Translations under genes and position numbers: made by a program | Assembly: GCF_042767895.1 (NCBI RefSeq) | Contig: NC_091566.1 | Span: forward strand, 1,816,616-1,834,115 | Direction of reading: 5' to 3' | Length of the DNA stretch: 17,500 nt | Origin: Penaeus vannamei | Taxonomy: Eukaryota; Arthropoda; Malacostraca; Decapoda; Penaeidae | Shown: positions 9,623 to 17,426 of the stretch, in pieces | How positions within the stretch are numbered: position 1 is the stretch's first letter | Layout: every line of letters begins with the position of its first letter | The notes under the pieces: generated by a model | What the model saw: only the letters and a program-made list of their open reading frames with translations | Told to the model about the DNA's origin: nothing | Databases searched by the model: none

Positions 9623-9995
9623 TCATGGAAGCTTCACTAATGATAAGCCTGTGTTATTAAACAGTTATTTCTTATTGACACTCATCCTGATTGAAATCCG
9701 TTTTAATCACATCTGCACAAGATGACTTTTAATCCGTCGACGCCGAGTGGGTCATAATCACTCGACCCGCGTCCCTCACTTCACTCCGCTGGCAGCCAAG
9801 CTTTCCCTTTCTCGCCTTTGACGGAAGCGACAGCGAGCGTCATTTGAACCGCGGCTGGCAAAAGGCTTTTTTTTTATTTCGATTTTTTTTTGTTTTTCTT
9901 TTTTTTACCATTGCACTGGCTTTCTGTTCATGGCAACTCGGCGTCACGGTGAAGAATATACCGATGGCTTTTCGTTTGCTCTCGTATTTTAGTTG
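9623..9995. other. Unique sequence with a small hairpin, no gene seen
   Basis: The hairpin CGAGTG / CACTCG (9744-9749 and 9759-9764, 9-base loop) lies in a GC-richer patch. T-runs follow at 9868-9906. A 94-codon hydrophobic frame (9844-10128) overlaps the downstream low-complexity sequence and is rejected as a gene. Confidence 0.4.
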
Positions 9996-10260
9996 GCTGT
10001 GGACTGTTACATTTTTGGGGTTATTATTGCCGTTATGGTCATTGTCAGTGTTATTAATATTTTTATTGTTATTCACGTTATTGTTATTACTGTTATTTTT
10101 GTCATTGTCATCTTCATCAATAGATTAATATGCTTGTGATTGTTATAACTGTTATTATTGACATTGTTATCAAGTGGTTATGGTTTTGCTATTGTTGTGA
10201 AAGAAAAGACATTACGTAGGATACATTTACTATTGTAAATTACACTATTGTTACTGTATT
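9996..10260. repeat. Degenerate ATT/GTT/CATT-rich low-complexity tract
   Basis: The + strand is a run of imperfect TTATT, TGTTATT and CATTGT words with no fixed period. It is probably a decayed trinucleotide-type repeat. It produces a Leu-rich translation on + and Asn-rich on -. Confidence 0.65.
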
Positions 10261-10267
10261 TTTGCCG

Positions 10268-10619
10268 TCAATATTTACTGCGTCTGCTACAAATTGTAAA
10301 TGATGAAAGAAGGAATAATGAGAGAAATAATGATGTTTGGGTTGGATGCCCCGACAGCGCCAGTGCGTCCGCCGGCCAGCCAGGTCGCGCGGGAGCAAAC
10401 CGTGTCCCTGGGGGCGCCTTGGGCTGTTTGCCGTCTGGAGGAGGGGCAGGCGGAGGACTCGGAGTGCCCTCAGTGCGCCCCGCTCGCCTCTCTTCGCCTG
10501 GAGGTCTGGATATGCTGATGGAGGCATCGACGGTGAACTTCATGTGCGCGAGATGACGAGTTCGGGTGTCTGGAGGCGCGGTACACCCTGGTTGCTTTGC
10601 GGTGTCCGATCGAGTCTTT
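10268..10619 (-). other. GC-rich open frame, possible exon (minus), unrecognised
   Basis: After an in-frame TAA upstream near 10620, the minus strand is open for about 116 codons to a TGA at 10268-10270. An ATG at 10543-10541 starts MKFTVDASISISRPPG, followed by a Pro-rich part (TPSPPPAPPPDGKQPKAPPG). The first codons after the ATG (AAG TTC ACC GTC GAT GCC TCC ATC AGC) look coding-like, and composition jumps to GC-rich relative to the flanks. Against this, + strand frames of 72-104 codons overlap the same bases, the C-terminal part runs into AT-rich sequence, and I see no clear donor. No family is recognised. Confidence 0.2.
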
Positions 10620-10660
10620 TAAACGTGTATTTTACTCTTAGGGGCAGCTGACAGCCAGTC

Positions 10661-11160
10661 TCCTAGTGCGCTCTGGGCCATTTTCTTCCTACTTGCGCCT
10701 GAGGAACTTTGGTATAGTCATTACGTGGCTATTGGTGATGTTAGAGTTTGTAGCATTTAGCATTTACGGGGAAATTTAATAAAAATGAAAGGTTAACACT
10801 CAGCCACCGTAGGACAATTTAGTTACTGCAGTAAAGGAAGCAAATAAGCTACGTATTTAAAAAAAATGCCAAGAAAGCATGGAATACAGAAGAAATACTC
10901 CAAGGATAGAAGTGCGTCGGAAAATGTCCCACTGTCTGCGCGATCGCACTTGCTTGCCATTGTTGAACCGATGGTTGTCACACGCGGCAGAAAGATTATA
11001 CAAACCATCTGTGGCGAGGAATTCCGATGTGGGCGGTGGTGATTCTGTCGACGTTTGGGCACAATTCACATTCCGATGATTCTCTGGCGCCGCCGTCGCT
11101 TCATTAACTTCAGGTCATTATCCCGATGTTTTCCTCTCGGTCCCTCGGCCTCACGTCCCT
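10661..11160. other. Unique sequence, only small unrecognised frames
   Basis: At 10866-11042 a + strand ATG frame of 58 codons (starting MPRKHGIQKKYSKDRS) and overlapping frames in other phases occur in unique DNA. None has a recognised motif or flanking splice signals that I can argue for. There is nothing else of note. Confidence 0.35.
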
Positions 11161-11576
11161 TCATCCGCCGCCGCCGCCCCGCGACTTCCTCCGACCGACC
11201 CCTCCCCTTCCTCTTCTTCTTCTTCTCCTCCTCCTCCTCCTCCTCCTCCCCCTCCTCATACTCCTTCTCCTCCTCCTCTTCCTTCCCCAACCTCTTCCTC
11301 CTCCTCCTCCTCTTCCTCCTACTCCTCTTCCTCCCTCTTCCCCAACTCCACCCTCTTCCTCCTCCCCCTTCCCCTCCTCCGCCTCCTCTTCCTCCTCCTT
11401 TCCTCCTCCCCCTTCCCCTCCTCCTCCTCCTCCTCCCCCTTCCCCAACTCCTCCCTCTTCCCCTTCCCCCTCCCCCTCCACCTCCTCTTCCTCCTCTTCC
11501 CTCCCTTCCTCCCCTTCCTCCTCCCGTGCCATCCCCACCCCCACCCCACCCAGGCTGCCATTGTCTCTTTCTTTTC
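11161..11576 (+). repeat. CCT/TCC-rich polypyrimidine tract (~410 bp)
   Basis: Almost all bases on the + strand are C or T, built from irregular TCC, TTCC and CCCC units, including (TCC)n at about 11226-11250. The complementary strand is a long purine strand. The Pro/Leu/Ser and Glu/Arg/Gly proteins predicted here are low-complexity translations. The tract leads into the acceptor-like sequence at 11584. Confidence 0.93.
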
Positions 11577-11584
11577 TAATACAG

Positions 11585-11700
11585 ATTGAGATTACTTTCG
11601 GGATCGTCGCCGGGAAGCCCTCAGCTCCCTCGTCGTCGTCCTCCTCCTCCGGAAACGTTTATGGAGGCGACCCGCCCCACCTACGCCGAATTTATACCAG
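11585..11700 (+). other. Candidate internal exon (116 nt), weak
   Basis: A consensus-like 3' splice site (CTCTTTCTTTTCTAATACAG, 11565-11584) is followed by an open frame of 38 codons plus 2 bases. The frame begins IEITFGIVAGKPSAP, has a run of seven Ser (11630-11650), then GNVYGGDPPHLRRIYT. It ends at ACCAG before GTTGTTAAGT, which is a poor donor. The pyrimidine tract upstream makes an accidental acceptor likely. Its phase fits the candidate exon at 12112. No protein family is recognised. Confidence 0.2.
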
Positions 11701-11724
11701 GTTGTTAAGTCCTTATTGTGTTTG

Positions 11725-11726
<2 letters not shown>

Positions 11727-11755
<29 letters not shown>

Positions 11756-11769
11756 GGGGGGGGGGGGGG
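11727..11769 (+). repeat. (AT)n-T13-G14 homopolymer junction
   Basis: About eight TA units run into 13 T (11743-11755) and then 14 G (11756-11769). The exact lengths are doubtful in any assembly. Confidence 0.9.
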
Positions 11770-12111
11770 TTGCGAGAGCGGGATAATCCCTAGATTCTGC
11801 GAAGACAAGGTCCCCGCGGGTGGAGCCAGGTGGGGCGACGGGGAATTGAAAACGCTCTCTTTTTGGAGGGAAGCTTAGGTCCGAAGCTCCACATATTTCC
11901 CCTCTGAAACCCTCCTTGCAAGGGGCTGCCGCGTCAGTGGGCAAATAGACTATTTCACCCATGCTGTCTTTTATTTCCTCCTGTCCTGTGTAATATTTAT
12001 TTTCCTTTTTTTCACCCACTTGTTTTTTTTAATGAATTCAAGACCATGTCGGTTTGATTAGTTGCTCATCTTATAAAAATCTTCATTAAACAAACAAGCG
12101 ATTCATTCCAG
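11770..12111. other. Unique sequence, no supported gene
   Basis: A minus-strand frame of 97 codons (11726-12019) begins at a GTG rather than an ATG and ends by translating the poly-G and TA repeats. It has no known motif. The DNA is otherwise unremarkable. Confidence 0.4.
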
Positions 12112-12191
12112 GACTTGTGGGAATGAACAACTGGTAGAGTTGATCCAGCTGGACGAACCGCTGCGGTGGCACCAAAGATTTGCAAGTGCCA
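12112..12191 (+). other. Candidate internal exon (80 nt)
   Basis: The sequence ATTCATTCCAG (ends 12111) is an acceptable acceptor with a short pyrimidine stretch, and GTAAGTGTG at 12192 is a consensus donor. The only stop-free frame has one leading base, then 26 codons: TCGNEQLVELIQLDEPLR followed by WHQRFASA, then one trailing base. The composition is typical of coding sequence (CTG, GAG, CAG, GAC, CCG). A 26-codon open frame alone is not significant, since chance openness is roughly 0.3, so the case rests on the splice sites. It could follow the candidate at 11585-11700 in phase (AG + G). Confidence 0.27.
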
Positions 12192-12359
12192 GTAAGTGTG
12201 ACTTGAGGGAAATGCATTACACCCACGTATGTCATGTGGGGTTGGCGGGGACCTGACCAGACAAAGGCTAGTTTAAAATCGCGAATTTCTGGGGCGGGGA
12301 TTCCGGAGAGCGAGTCATTGGATTAGGGACCAATTGTTGATTATTTCGTGTTTTGCTCG
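12192..12359. other. Unique spacer
   Basis: Short unique sequence between the candidate donor at 12192 and the polypyrimidine tract. No gene is seen. Confidence 0.4.
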
Positions 12360-12905
12360 TGGTACCTTTCCTTCTTTACTACCTCTTCTCTCCTCCTCCT
12401 CCTCCTTTCGTTCCTTCTTTTCTTCTTTCTCTGTTTCTTCTTTTCTTTCTTTCTACTGCTTCTTTTTCCTTTTCTTATTCTTCGGTCATTTCCTCCTTCT
12501 CCTCTTCTTCTTTTTCTTCCTCCTCCTCCTTCATTTCTTCCGGCTTTTCCTCCTTTTTTCCTTCCCCTCCTCCAGGTCCTCATCGACCTCCTACTTATCC
12601 TCCTCATGCTCCTCTTATTCCTCTTCCACCTTCTTTTCCTCCTATTCGTCCTCCATTTCTTCCCCCTTTTCCTCCTCTTTTTTCCTTCCCCTCCTCCACC
12701 TCCTACTCCTCTTCCACCTCCCCCTTTTCTTCCTATTCCTCCTGCGCCACTTTCTCCGCTCTTGCTCCAGTTCATCCTTCTCCCCTTCTTCCATCTTTTT
12801 TCCCCTCTTCTTTAACCCTCCTCCTCTCTTCTTCGCCCTTCCCTTTCACCACCATTTCCTCTCTCCATTAGCTTTTCCTCTCTCCGTTCCCCAGCCTCTC
12901 TCTAG
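12360..12905 (+). repeat. TTC/TCC-rich polypyrimidine tract (~540 bp)
   Basis: The + strand is overwhelmingly C/T, irregular TTC, TCC and TTTC words. Frames in all three phases stay open because the tract lacks A and G, giving Ser/Phe/Leu/Pro proteins of up to 193 residues that should not be annotated as genes. Confidence 0.93.
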
Positions 12906-12984
12906 TCTATTGTAGGCGTACCTCGTCCTCCATAGAAGTTAGGCCACGGCGCTATTGACCCCGGCCAGGTAGAGCAGGTAGGGT

Positions 12985-13302
12985 TATCTCCCTCCCCTCC
13001 CCCGCCCCCTCACCCCCTCTCTTCCGCCTTACCCCTTCCCTCCCCCGCCCCTCACCCCCTCTCCTTCCCTCCCCCGCCCTTCACCCCTTCTCCCCCTCCC
13101 CTTCCCTCCCCCGCCCCTTCACCACCCCTCTTCCGCCTTAACCCTTCCCTCCCCCGCCCCCTCACCCCCCTCTCTCCCTCTCCCCCTCCCCTTCCCTCCC
13201 GTCCCCCGCCCCTTCACCCCCTCTCCCCCTCCCCTTCCCTCCCCCGCCATTCACCCCTCCCCTTCACCCCCCCCTCCCTTCCTCCTTAACCCCCCCCCCC
13301 CC
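12985..13302 (+). repeat. C-rich VNTR with higher-order ~111-bp unit
   Basis: The core CCCTCCCCCGCCC followed by CTCACCCC or TTCACCCC occurs about seven times between 12990 and 13255. A longer block CTCTTCCGCCTTACCCCTTC (about 13018) recurs at about 13129 with A for C in the ACCC run, indicating a higher-order period of about 111 bp. The tract ends in a run of 13 C (13290-13302). The minus strand carries dense G-runs suited to G-quadruplexes, and the + strand to i-motifs. Confidence 0.92.
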
Positions 13303-13447
13303 GTTCGAGTCGTCGCGAGGAAGGAAGCGGTTAACGAAGCGGCTAATGTACAATCCGAGAAACCGCCCCGATTCCCGCGCTGGTGCCGATTGGAGGCTGT
13401 TGTCGCCGCTCTCCCTTTCTCTTTTTACTTTTTTTTTCCTTTCCCTT

Positions 13448-13544
13448 TCTCCTTTCCCTCGTGTGGCGTGTTTATGCTGATACGCTTTCGTTGCTCTCCT
13501 TTCCCTCGTGTGGCGTGTTTATGTCGATACGAACGCTTTCACTG
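13448..13544 (+). repeat. 47-bp tandem duplication
   Basis: TCTCCTTTCCCTCGTGTGGC followed by GTGTTTATG starts at 13448 and again at 13495. After that the copies diverge slightly (CTGATACGCTTTCGTTG versus TCGATACGAACGCTTTCACTG). The region lies between the C-rich tract and the GA arrays. Confidence 0.88.
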
Positions 13545-13591
13545 AGATGCAGTTACGCACATTGCATAGGTCTATAATCATGTACGCACGC

Positions 13592-13822
13592 AGAGGGAGA
13601 GGGAGAGGGAGAGAGGGAGGGAGAGAGAGGGAGAGGGAGAGGGAAAGAGAGGGAGAGGGAGAGGGAGAGGGAGAGGGAAAGAGAGAGGGAGAGGGAGAGG
13701 GAGAGGGAGAGGGAGAGGGAGAGAGAGAGGGAGAGGGAAAGAGAGAGGGAGAGGGAGAGGGAGAGGGAGATGGAGAGAGAGAGGGAGAGGGAGAGGGAGA
13801 GGGAGAGGCAGAGACAGAGAAG
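13592..13822 (+). repeat. (GGGAGA)n hexanucleotide array
   Basis: GAGAGGGAGAGG-type units with GGGAAAGAGA variants at intervals run for about 230 bases. The strand is pure purine except for the rare C and T near its ends. The encoded Glu/Gly/Arg repeat is spurious. Confidence 0.95.
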
Positions 13823-13830
13823 ATGAATAA

Positions 13831-14154
<324 letters not shown>

Positions 14155-14203
14155 CAGAGACAGAGAGAAAGAGAGAAAGAAAGAAATAGAGAAAGAGAGG
14201 GAA

Positions 14204-14360
14204 GCTGTTGCCATACTGTTGTCGTTAACAAGTAAAAAGTGGAGCCTCCTAATGACTGTGCGTGAGGATAAGGACCCATCGAAGATCCCAGAAGTTCATA
14301 AAGAGTTTATTTTAATTTCGGATCGCGTATGTTAGCGGTTTTATTTCGCATTTTCTTTAA
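14204..14360. other. Short unique spacer
   Basis: Unique sequence with no supported gene, lying between purine-rich and pyrimidine-rich low-complexity blocks. Confidence 0.4.
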
Positions 14361-14600
14361 TTATCGACGTTTCCCTTTGCCGCGTACGTCCCCCGCTCCA
14401 CTTCCCCTACTCCTTAATCCCTTCTCTTCCGTCCCCTCTCCTCCGCTCGTCTCCTTTTCCCTCTCTTCTTCTCCTCCTGTTCGTCCCTCTCCACGCCATG
14501 ATCCTCCGACTGCGACCCTTCCTTTGCCATCCTCTCTCCGCCTCTCCACAAAGCCCCGACGTCCCCCTTTGTCTCCTCCTTACGACCTTAATCAAGTAAG
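14361..14600 (+). repeat. C/T-rich low-complexity sequence
   Basis: The + strand is pyrimidine-rich with irregular CTCC and CCCTT words and some interruptions. The 103-codon Pro/Ser/Leu frame spanning it (14329-14640) has no domain and is best explained by composition. Confidence 0.7.
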
Positions 14601-14744
14601 ATGTTGGACTTGCTCGTCACTAGAAATTCCTTCCGTCTGACGTTAACCAATTAGACGTGTCATCGGTATTTACTGAAGGCTTGATCCGCTCTCCACCTCG
14701 CTCTCTTTTCTGTTTCGACGGGTCTTGTTTGGCCTTTTTTATGT
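14601..14744. other. Unique spacer
   Basis: Short unique stretch with no gene. It becomes pyrimidine-rich towards the CT array. Confidence 0.4.
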
Positions 14745-14923
14745 TGGTTCTGCTCTCTCTGTCTCTGTCTCTGTCTCTGTCTCTCTCTCTTTGTCTGGTT
14801 CTCTCTCTCTCTCTCTTTGTTTGGTTCTGTCTCTCTCTCTTTGGTTGGTTCTCTCTCTCTCTCTTTGTCTGGTTCTATCTCTCTCTCTTTGTCTGGTTCT
14901 CTCTCTCTCTCTCTCTTTGTCTG

Positions 14924-15009
<86 letters not shown>
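14745..15009 (+). repeat. (CT)n array punctuated by TTTGTCTGGTT
   Basis: A (CTGTCT)n start is followed by six TTTGTCTGGTT-type punctuations (14790, 14816, 14840, 14864, 14888, 14916) separated by (CT)n blocks, giving a 24-28 bp compound unit. An uninterrupted (CT)n run to 15009 follows. Variants include TTTGTTTGGTT and TTTGGTTGGTT. Confidence 0.95.
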
Positions 15010-15010
<1 letters not shown>

Positions 15011-15240
15011 ACCAAATAAATAGATAGCATTTGACTTTAGAAGGAAAGGAGACAGGTTTCAGATTTAAGGAAATTGAAACATTGGAGAAAGATAAGATAT
15101 CTGAGCATGAGCGGACAACTGACTGGGAGAGGGAGGGTGAATGTAATCAAAGTTTATGCATCTTAAAGTAACACTGAAGAAAGAAAAGGAAGGCATAAAC
15201 GTTTCAGAAATGAGTGTGAAGTGACCCGCTGAAGGTAAAT
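15010..15240. other. Unique spacer
   Basis: No gene is seen. This is AT/purine-rich unique DNA before the 21-bp repeat. Confidence 0.4.
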
Positions 15241-15323
15241 AAATAATATAAAGATAAAGATAAATAATATAAAGATAGAGATAAATAATATAAAGATAAA
15301 GATAAATAATATAAAGATAAAAT
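15241..15323. repeat. 21-bp tandem repeat, four copies
   Basis: The unit AAATAATATAAAGATAAAGA plus T starts at 15241, 15262, 15283 and 15304. The second copy has GATAGAGAT, and the last decays into AAAATGAGATAAAGG. Confidence 0.95.
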
Positions 15324-15553
15324 GAGATAAAGGTACACTGTTTTCTAATGATATGGAGGTCGAAATTGGAGGCCGGGAAAGACGGAATGTAGAACAACTG
15401 ATAAATTTATCGTCGTTAATGGGAGGTGGCGATTGTAGTCAAAAGTCAGCATAATCAATAAGAGCTAATCACGAGATAATAAAGGTATTCGATTTTGTAA
15501 GAGAATCGGCCCACGTCCAAGAGGTAGACGATTGCAAGCGGCCACTACGGCAT

Positions 15554-15842
15554 GGGACTAGATCCTAAAAAATAAGTAAATTGGGACTAGATCCTAAAAA
15601 ATAACTAAATTGGGAATCGATCCTAAAAAATAACTAAATTGGGACTAGATCCTAAAGAATAACTAAATTGGGAATAGATCCTAAGAAATAACTAAAATGG
15701 GACTAGATCCTTAAAAAAACTAAATTGGGATTAGATAAAAAAAAAAGACTAAATTGGGCCTAGATCCTAAAAAAATAACTAAAATGGGATTAGATCCTAA
15801 AAAATAACTAAATTGGGACTAGATCCTAGAAAATAACTAATA
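15554..15842. repeat. 29-bp minisatellite, ten copies
   Basis: Each unit opens GGGACTAGATCCTAAAAAAT and closes AACTAAATT. Copies start at 15554, 15583, 15612, 15641, 15670, 15699, 15727, 15756, 15786 and 15815, a period of 28-30. Variants include GGGAATCGATCC (15612), GGGAATAGATCC (15670), a GATC-less copy with an A-run (15727), and GGGCCTAGATCC (15756). The repeat is AT-rich with stops in all + frames. Confidence 0.97.
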
Positions 15843-16073
15843 GAACGACGAAATAATAAGCGGAGAGGCGAGGCCGCTAACGGGGGCATCCGAGGGGGGT
15901 TTAAGGTGAACGATGAGAAAGATCAGGGCCACGAGGATGACGAATGGCAAATGCCGTCGCCGAGGAGGCCCCGCGAGGAAGGGGATGACGCCCGGGCTGT
16001 GCAAGGGGCGCTGCGGCGGGCGGAGAGGGGGCGGCGCTGGAGGGATCCTGAAGGACGAATATTTAATGAATAA
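15837..16073 (+). other. GC-rich open frame without a start codon, unrecognised
   Basis: Directly after the 29-bp array the + strand is open for 78 codons to a TAA at 16071-16073. The translation is hydrophilic and acidic/basic (for example KVNDEKDQGHEDDEWQMPSP and DDARAVQGALRRAERGRRWR). The first ATG is only at codon 38. An overlapping frame (15913-16254, 113 codons) is Arg/Gly-rich. The hydrophilic, charge-patterned translation is mildly suggestive of an exon or a decayed retroelement, but I recognise no motif and find no convincing splice sites. Confidence 0.18.
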
Positions 16074-16086
16074 TAATAATAATAAT
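16069..16086 (+). repeat. (AAT)n microsatellite, six units
   Basis: About six AAT units flanked by GAAT. It terminates the open frame described at 15837-16073. Confidence 0.9.
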
Positions 16087-16745
16087 GAATACGCTGCAAC
16101 CGATGCGTCTAGAGCCGTCGAAGTCGGAGGCGCGGGACCCTACGGCTGCAGCGCGTCTAGGAAAAAGAGGCGCCATCGTTTTAGCAGGAGGAGAACCTGC
16201 CCAATACATGTTTTAATAGCCCGTCGTCGCGTGGGCCGCGGCGCAAACTTTTAAAGAGAAAATAACTTTGCCATTGAAGGTTTTGTGTTAGTTTAAAAGT
16301 TCTTAATTTTCGCATTTTTAGACTTTGATTGTTTGATATGAACTTTTGATGTTAATATATTTTTTTTTAGTTCTTGTGATCAACCCGAACTTATTTCTGA
16401 GACCGTAAGACCGTTCTCGATTATTTTTTTCTAATCTAAAACTAAATATTACTGAGGGTTTCGACTCTGGCGATGAGGAGCATGTGTCAGAAGCCTGTTC
16501 ATTCCGCGAGTCGACAGGGATGCTTATTTGGTGTTGATTTTAGCGCTTTGGTCGTGTAAGAAAAGTGAGTAAATGTGCAGCTTCCTCCCTTTTATTACAC
16601 TTGGCTGCACCGACAAGAATGCCTGACTGGCCATCGCCCTGTATCAACACTCACGCACGTGCAATTAGAGAAGAAATATAAATGCATGTGTGCACACGTG
16701 CTTCCTCTCGCTGCTGCAACTCACGCGCACACGGACGTAGACTTA
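16087..16745. other. Unique sequence, no gene seen
   Basis: GC-rich to about 16250, then AT-rich with T-runs (16360-16369, 16422-16431). No recognisable element or frame. Confidence 0.45.
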
Positions 16746-16761
16746 TTAACGCTCACGCTTA

Positions 16762-16786
16762 TACACACACACATGCACACGAATAC

Positions 16787-16835
<49 letters not shown>

Positions 16836-16840
16836 CACAT

Positions 16841-16930
<90 letters not shown>
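16762..16930 (+). repeat. (GCAC)n then (AC)n microsatellite
   Basis: About 12 GCAC units (16788-16836) pass through ACATACACGC into about 41 AC units (16847-16929). Alternating purine-pyrimidine sequence with CpG in the first part is Z-DNA-prone. The Thr/His and Cys/Val proteins are artefacts. Confidence 0.96.
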
Positions 16931-16937
16931 TCACATG

Positions 16938-16939
<2 letters not shown>

Positions 16940-17007
<68 letters not shown>

Positions 17008-17225
17008 TTCTCTCTATCTATCTATCTATCTCTCCCTCTCCCTCTCCCTCCTCTCCTTCCCTCTCCCTCCAACCCTCCTCCCTCTCCCTCCTCTCCCTCC
17101 CTCTCCCTCCCTCTCCCCCTCCTCTCCCCTCCCTCCTCCCCCTCCCCCTCTCCCTCTCCCTCCTCCCTCCCTCCCTCCCTCCCTCCCTCCCTCTCTCCCT
17201 CTCCCTATCCTTTCGTTTCTTCTTC
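16940..17225 (+). repeat. (CT)n - (TCTA)n - CCCTCT-rich polypyrimidine tract
   Basis: (CT)n at 16940-17005, a short TATC/TCTA tract at 17013-17030, then CCTCTCC/CCCTCC low-complexity sequence including (CCCT)n at about 17163-17191. It ends just upstream of the candidate branch point and acceptor at 17241-17270. Confidence 0.95.
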
Positions 17226-17270
17226 GCAAGATGTACATTCACTAAGTCTGTTTATTCTCATCCATTCCAG

Positions 17271-17417
17271 GTGTTGGTAGTGTCGGCCTGAGCGGAAAAC
17301 GTGCGGGTATTAAGTGTTAAGTGCGGTTCTGTGATATTTACCCACGGAGGATCATGGCAGATGTATGACAAGCACCGGGTTCCTTCACGACGCCGGAGAG
17401 CCGACACGGAGTTTCAG
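17271..17417 (+). other. Candidate exon (5'UTR / first coding), 147 nt
   Basis: A branch-point-like ACTAAG (17241-17246), a pyrimidine stretch and CATTCCAG (ends 17270) make a strong 3' splice site. TTTCAG|GTGGGT at 17417/17418 is a good donor. All three frames have stops in the first half, so it cannot be a fully coding internal exon. It fits a 5'UTR exon containing the translation start. Three ATGs occur: 17354 (context GATCATGG, strong, but only M-A-D-V-stop), 17361 (MYDKHRVPSRRRADTEFQ, 19 codons, ends exactly at the donor) and 17365 (MTSTGFLHDAGEPTRSF plus two bases). No family is recognised from so few residues. Alternatives are non-coding RNA or chance splice signals. Confidence 0.4.
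17354..17368 (+). promoter_or_regulatory. Putative four-codon upstream ORF
   Basis: ATG GCA GAT GTA TGA in strong Kozak context (A at -3, G at +4). Its TGA overlaps the ATG at 17365 in an ATGA arrangement and it also covers the ATG at 17361. If this exon is transcribed, this minimal ORF would be expected to control initiation at the downstream ATGs, by general knowledge of uORFs. It depends entirely on the exon being real. Confidence 0.25.
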
Positions 17418-17426
17418 GTGGGTCCT

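Noticed and set aside
9844..10128. 94-codon hydrophobic frame resembling a small membrane protein
   Set aside because: Hydrophobicity comes from T-runs and a degenerate TTATT-rich tract. There are no other coding signs.
11126..11878. 250-codon + frame
   Set aside because: Mostly the polypyrimidine tract and the T13G14 homopolymer. Only the 11585-11700 part is kept as a weak exon candidate.
11726..12019. 97-codon minus frame with a protein-like composition
   Set aside because: It starts at GTG, ends by translating poly-G and TA repeats, and has no recognisable motif.
12334..12915. 193-codon and other frames in all three + phases
   Set aside because: A purine-free tract lacks stop codons by composition, and simultaneous openness of all phases argues against coding.
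12916..12968. Possible small exon between GTCTATTGTAG and GGCCAG|GTAGAG after a long pyrimidine tract
   Set aside because: All three frames contain a stop within 53 nt, so it cannot be an internal coding exon. The acceptor is expected by chance after such a tract.
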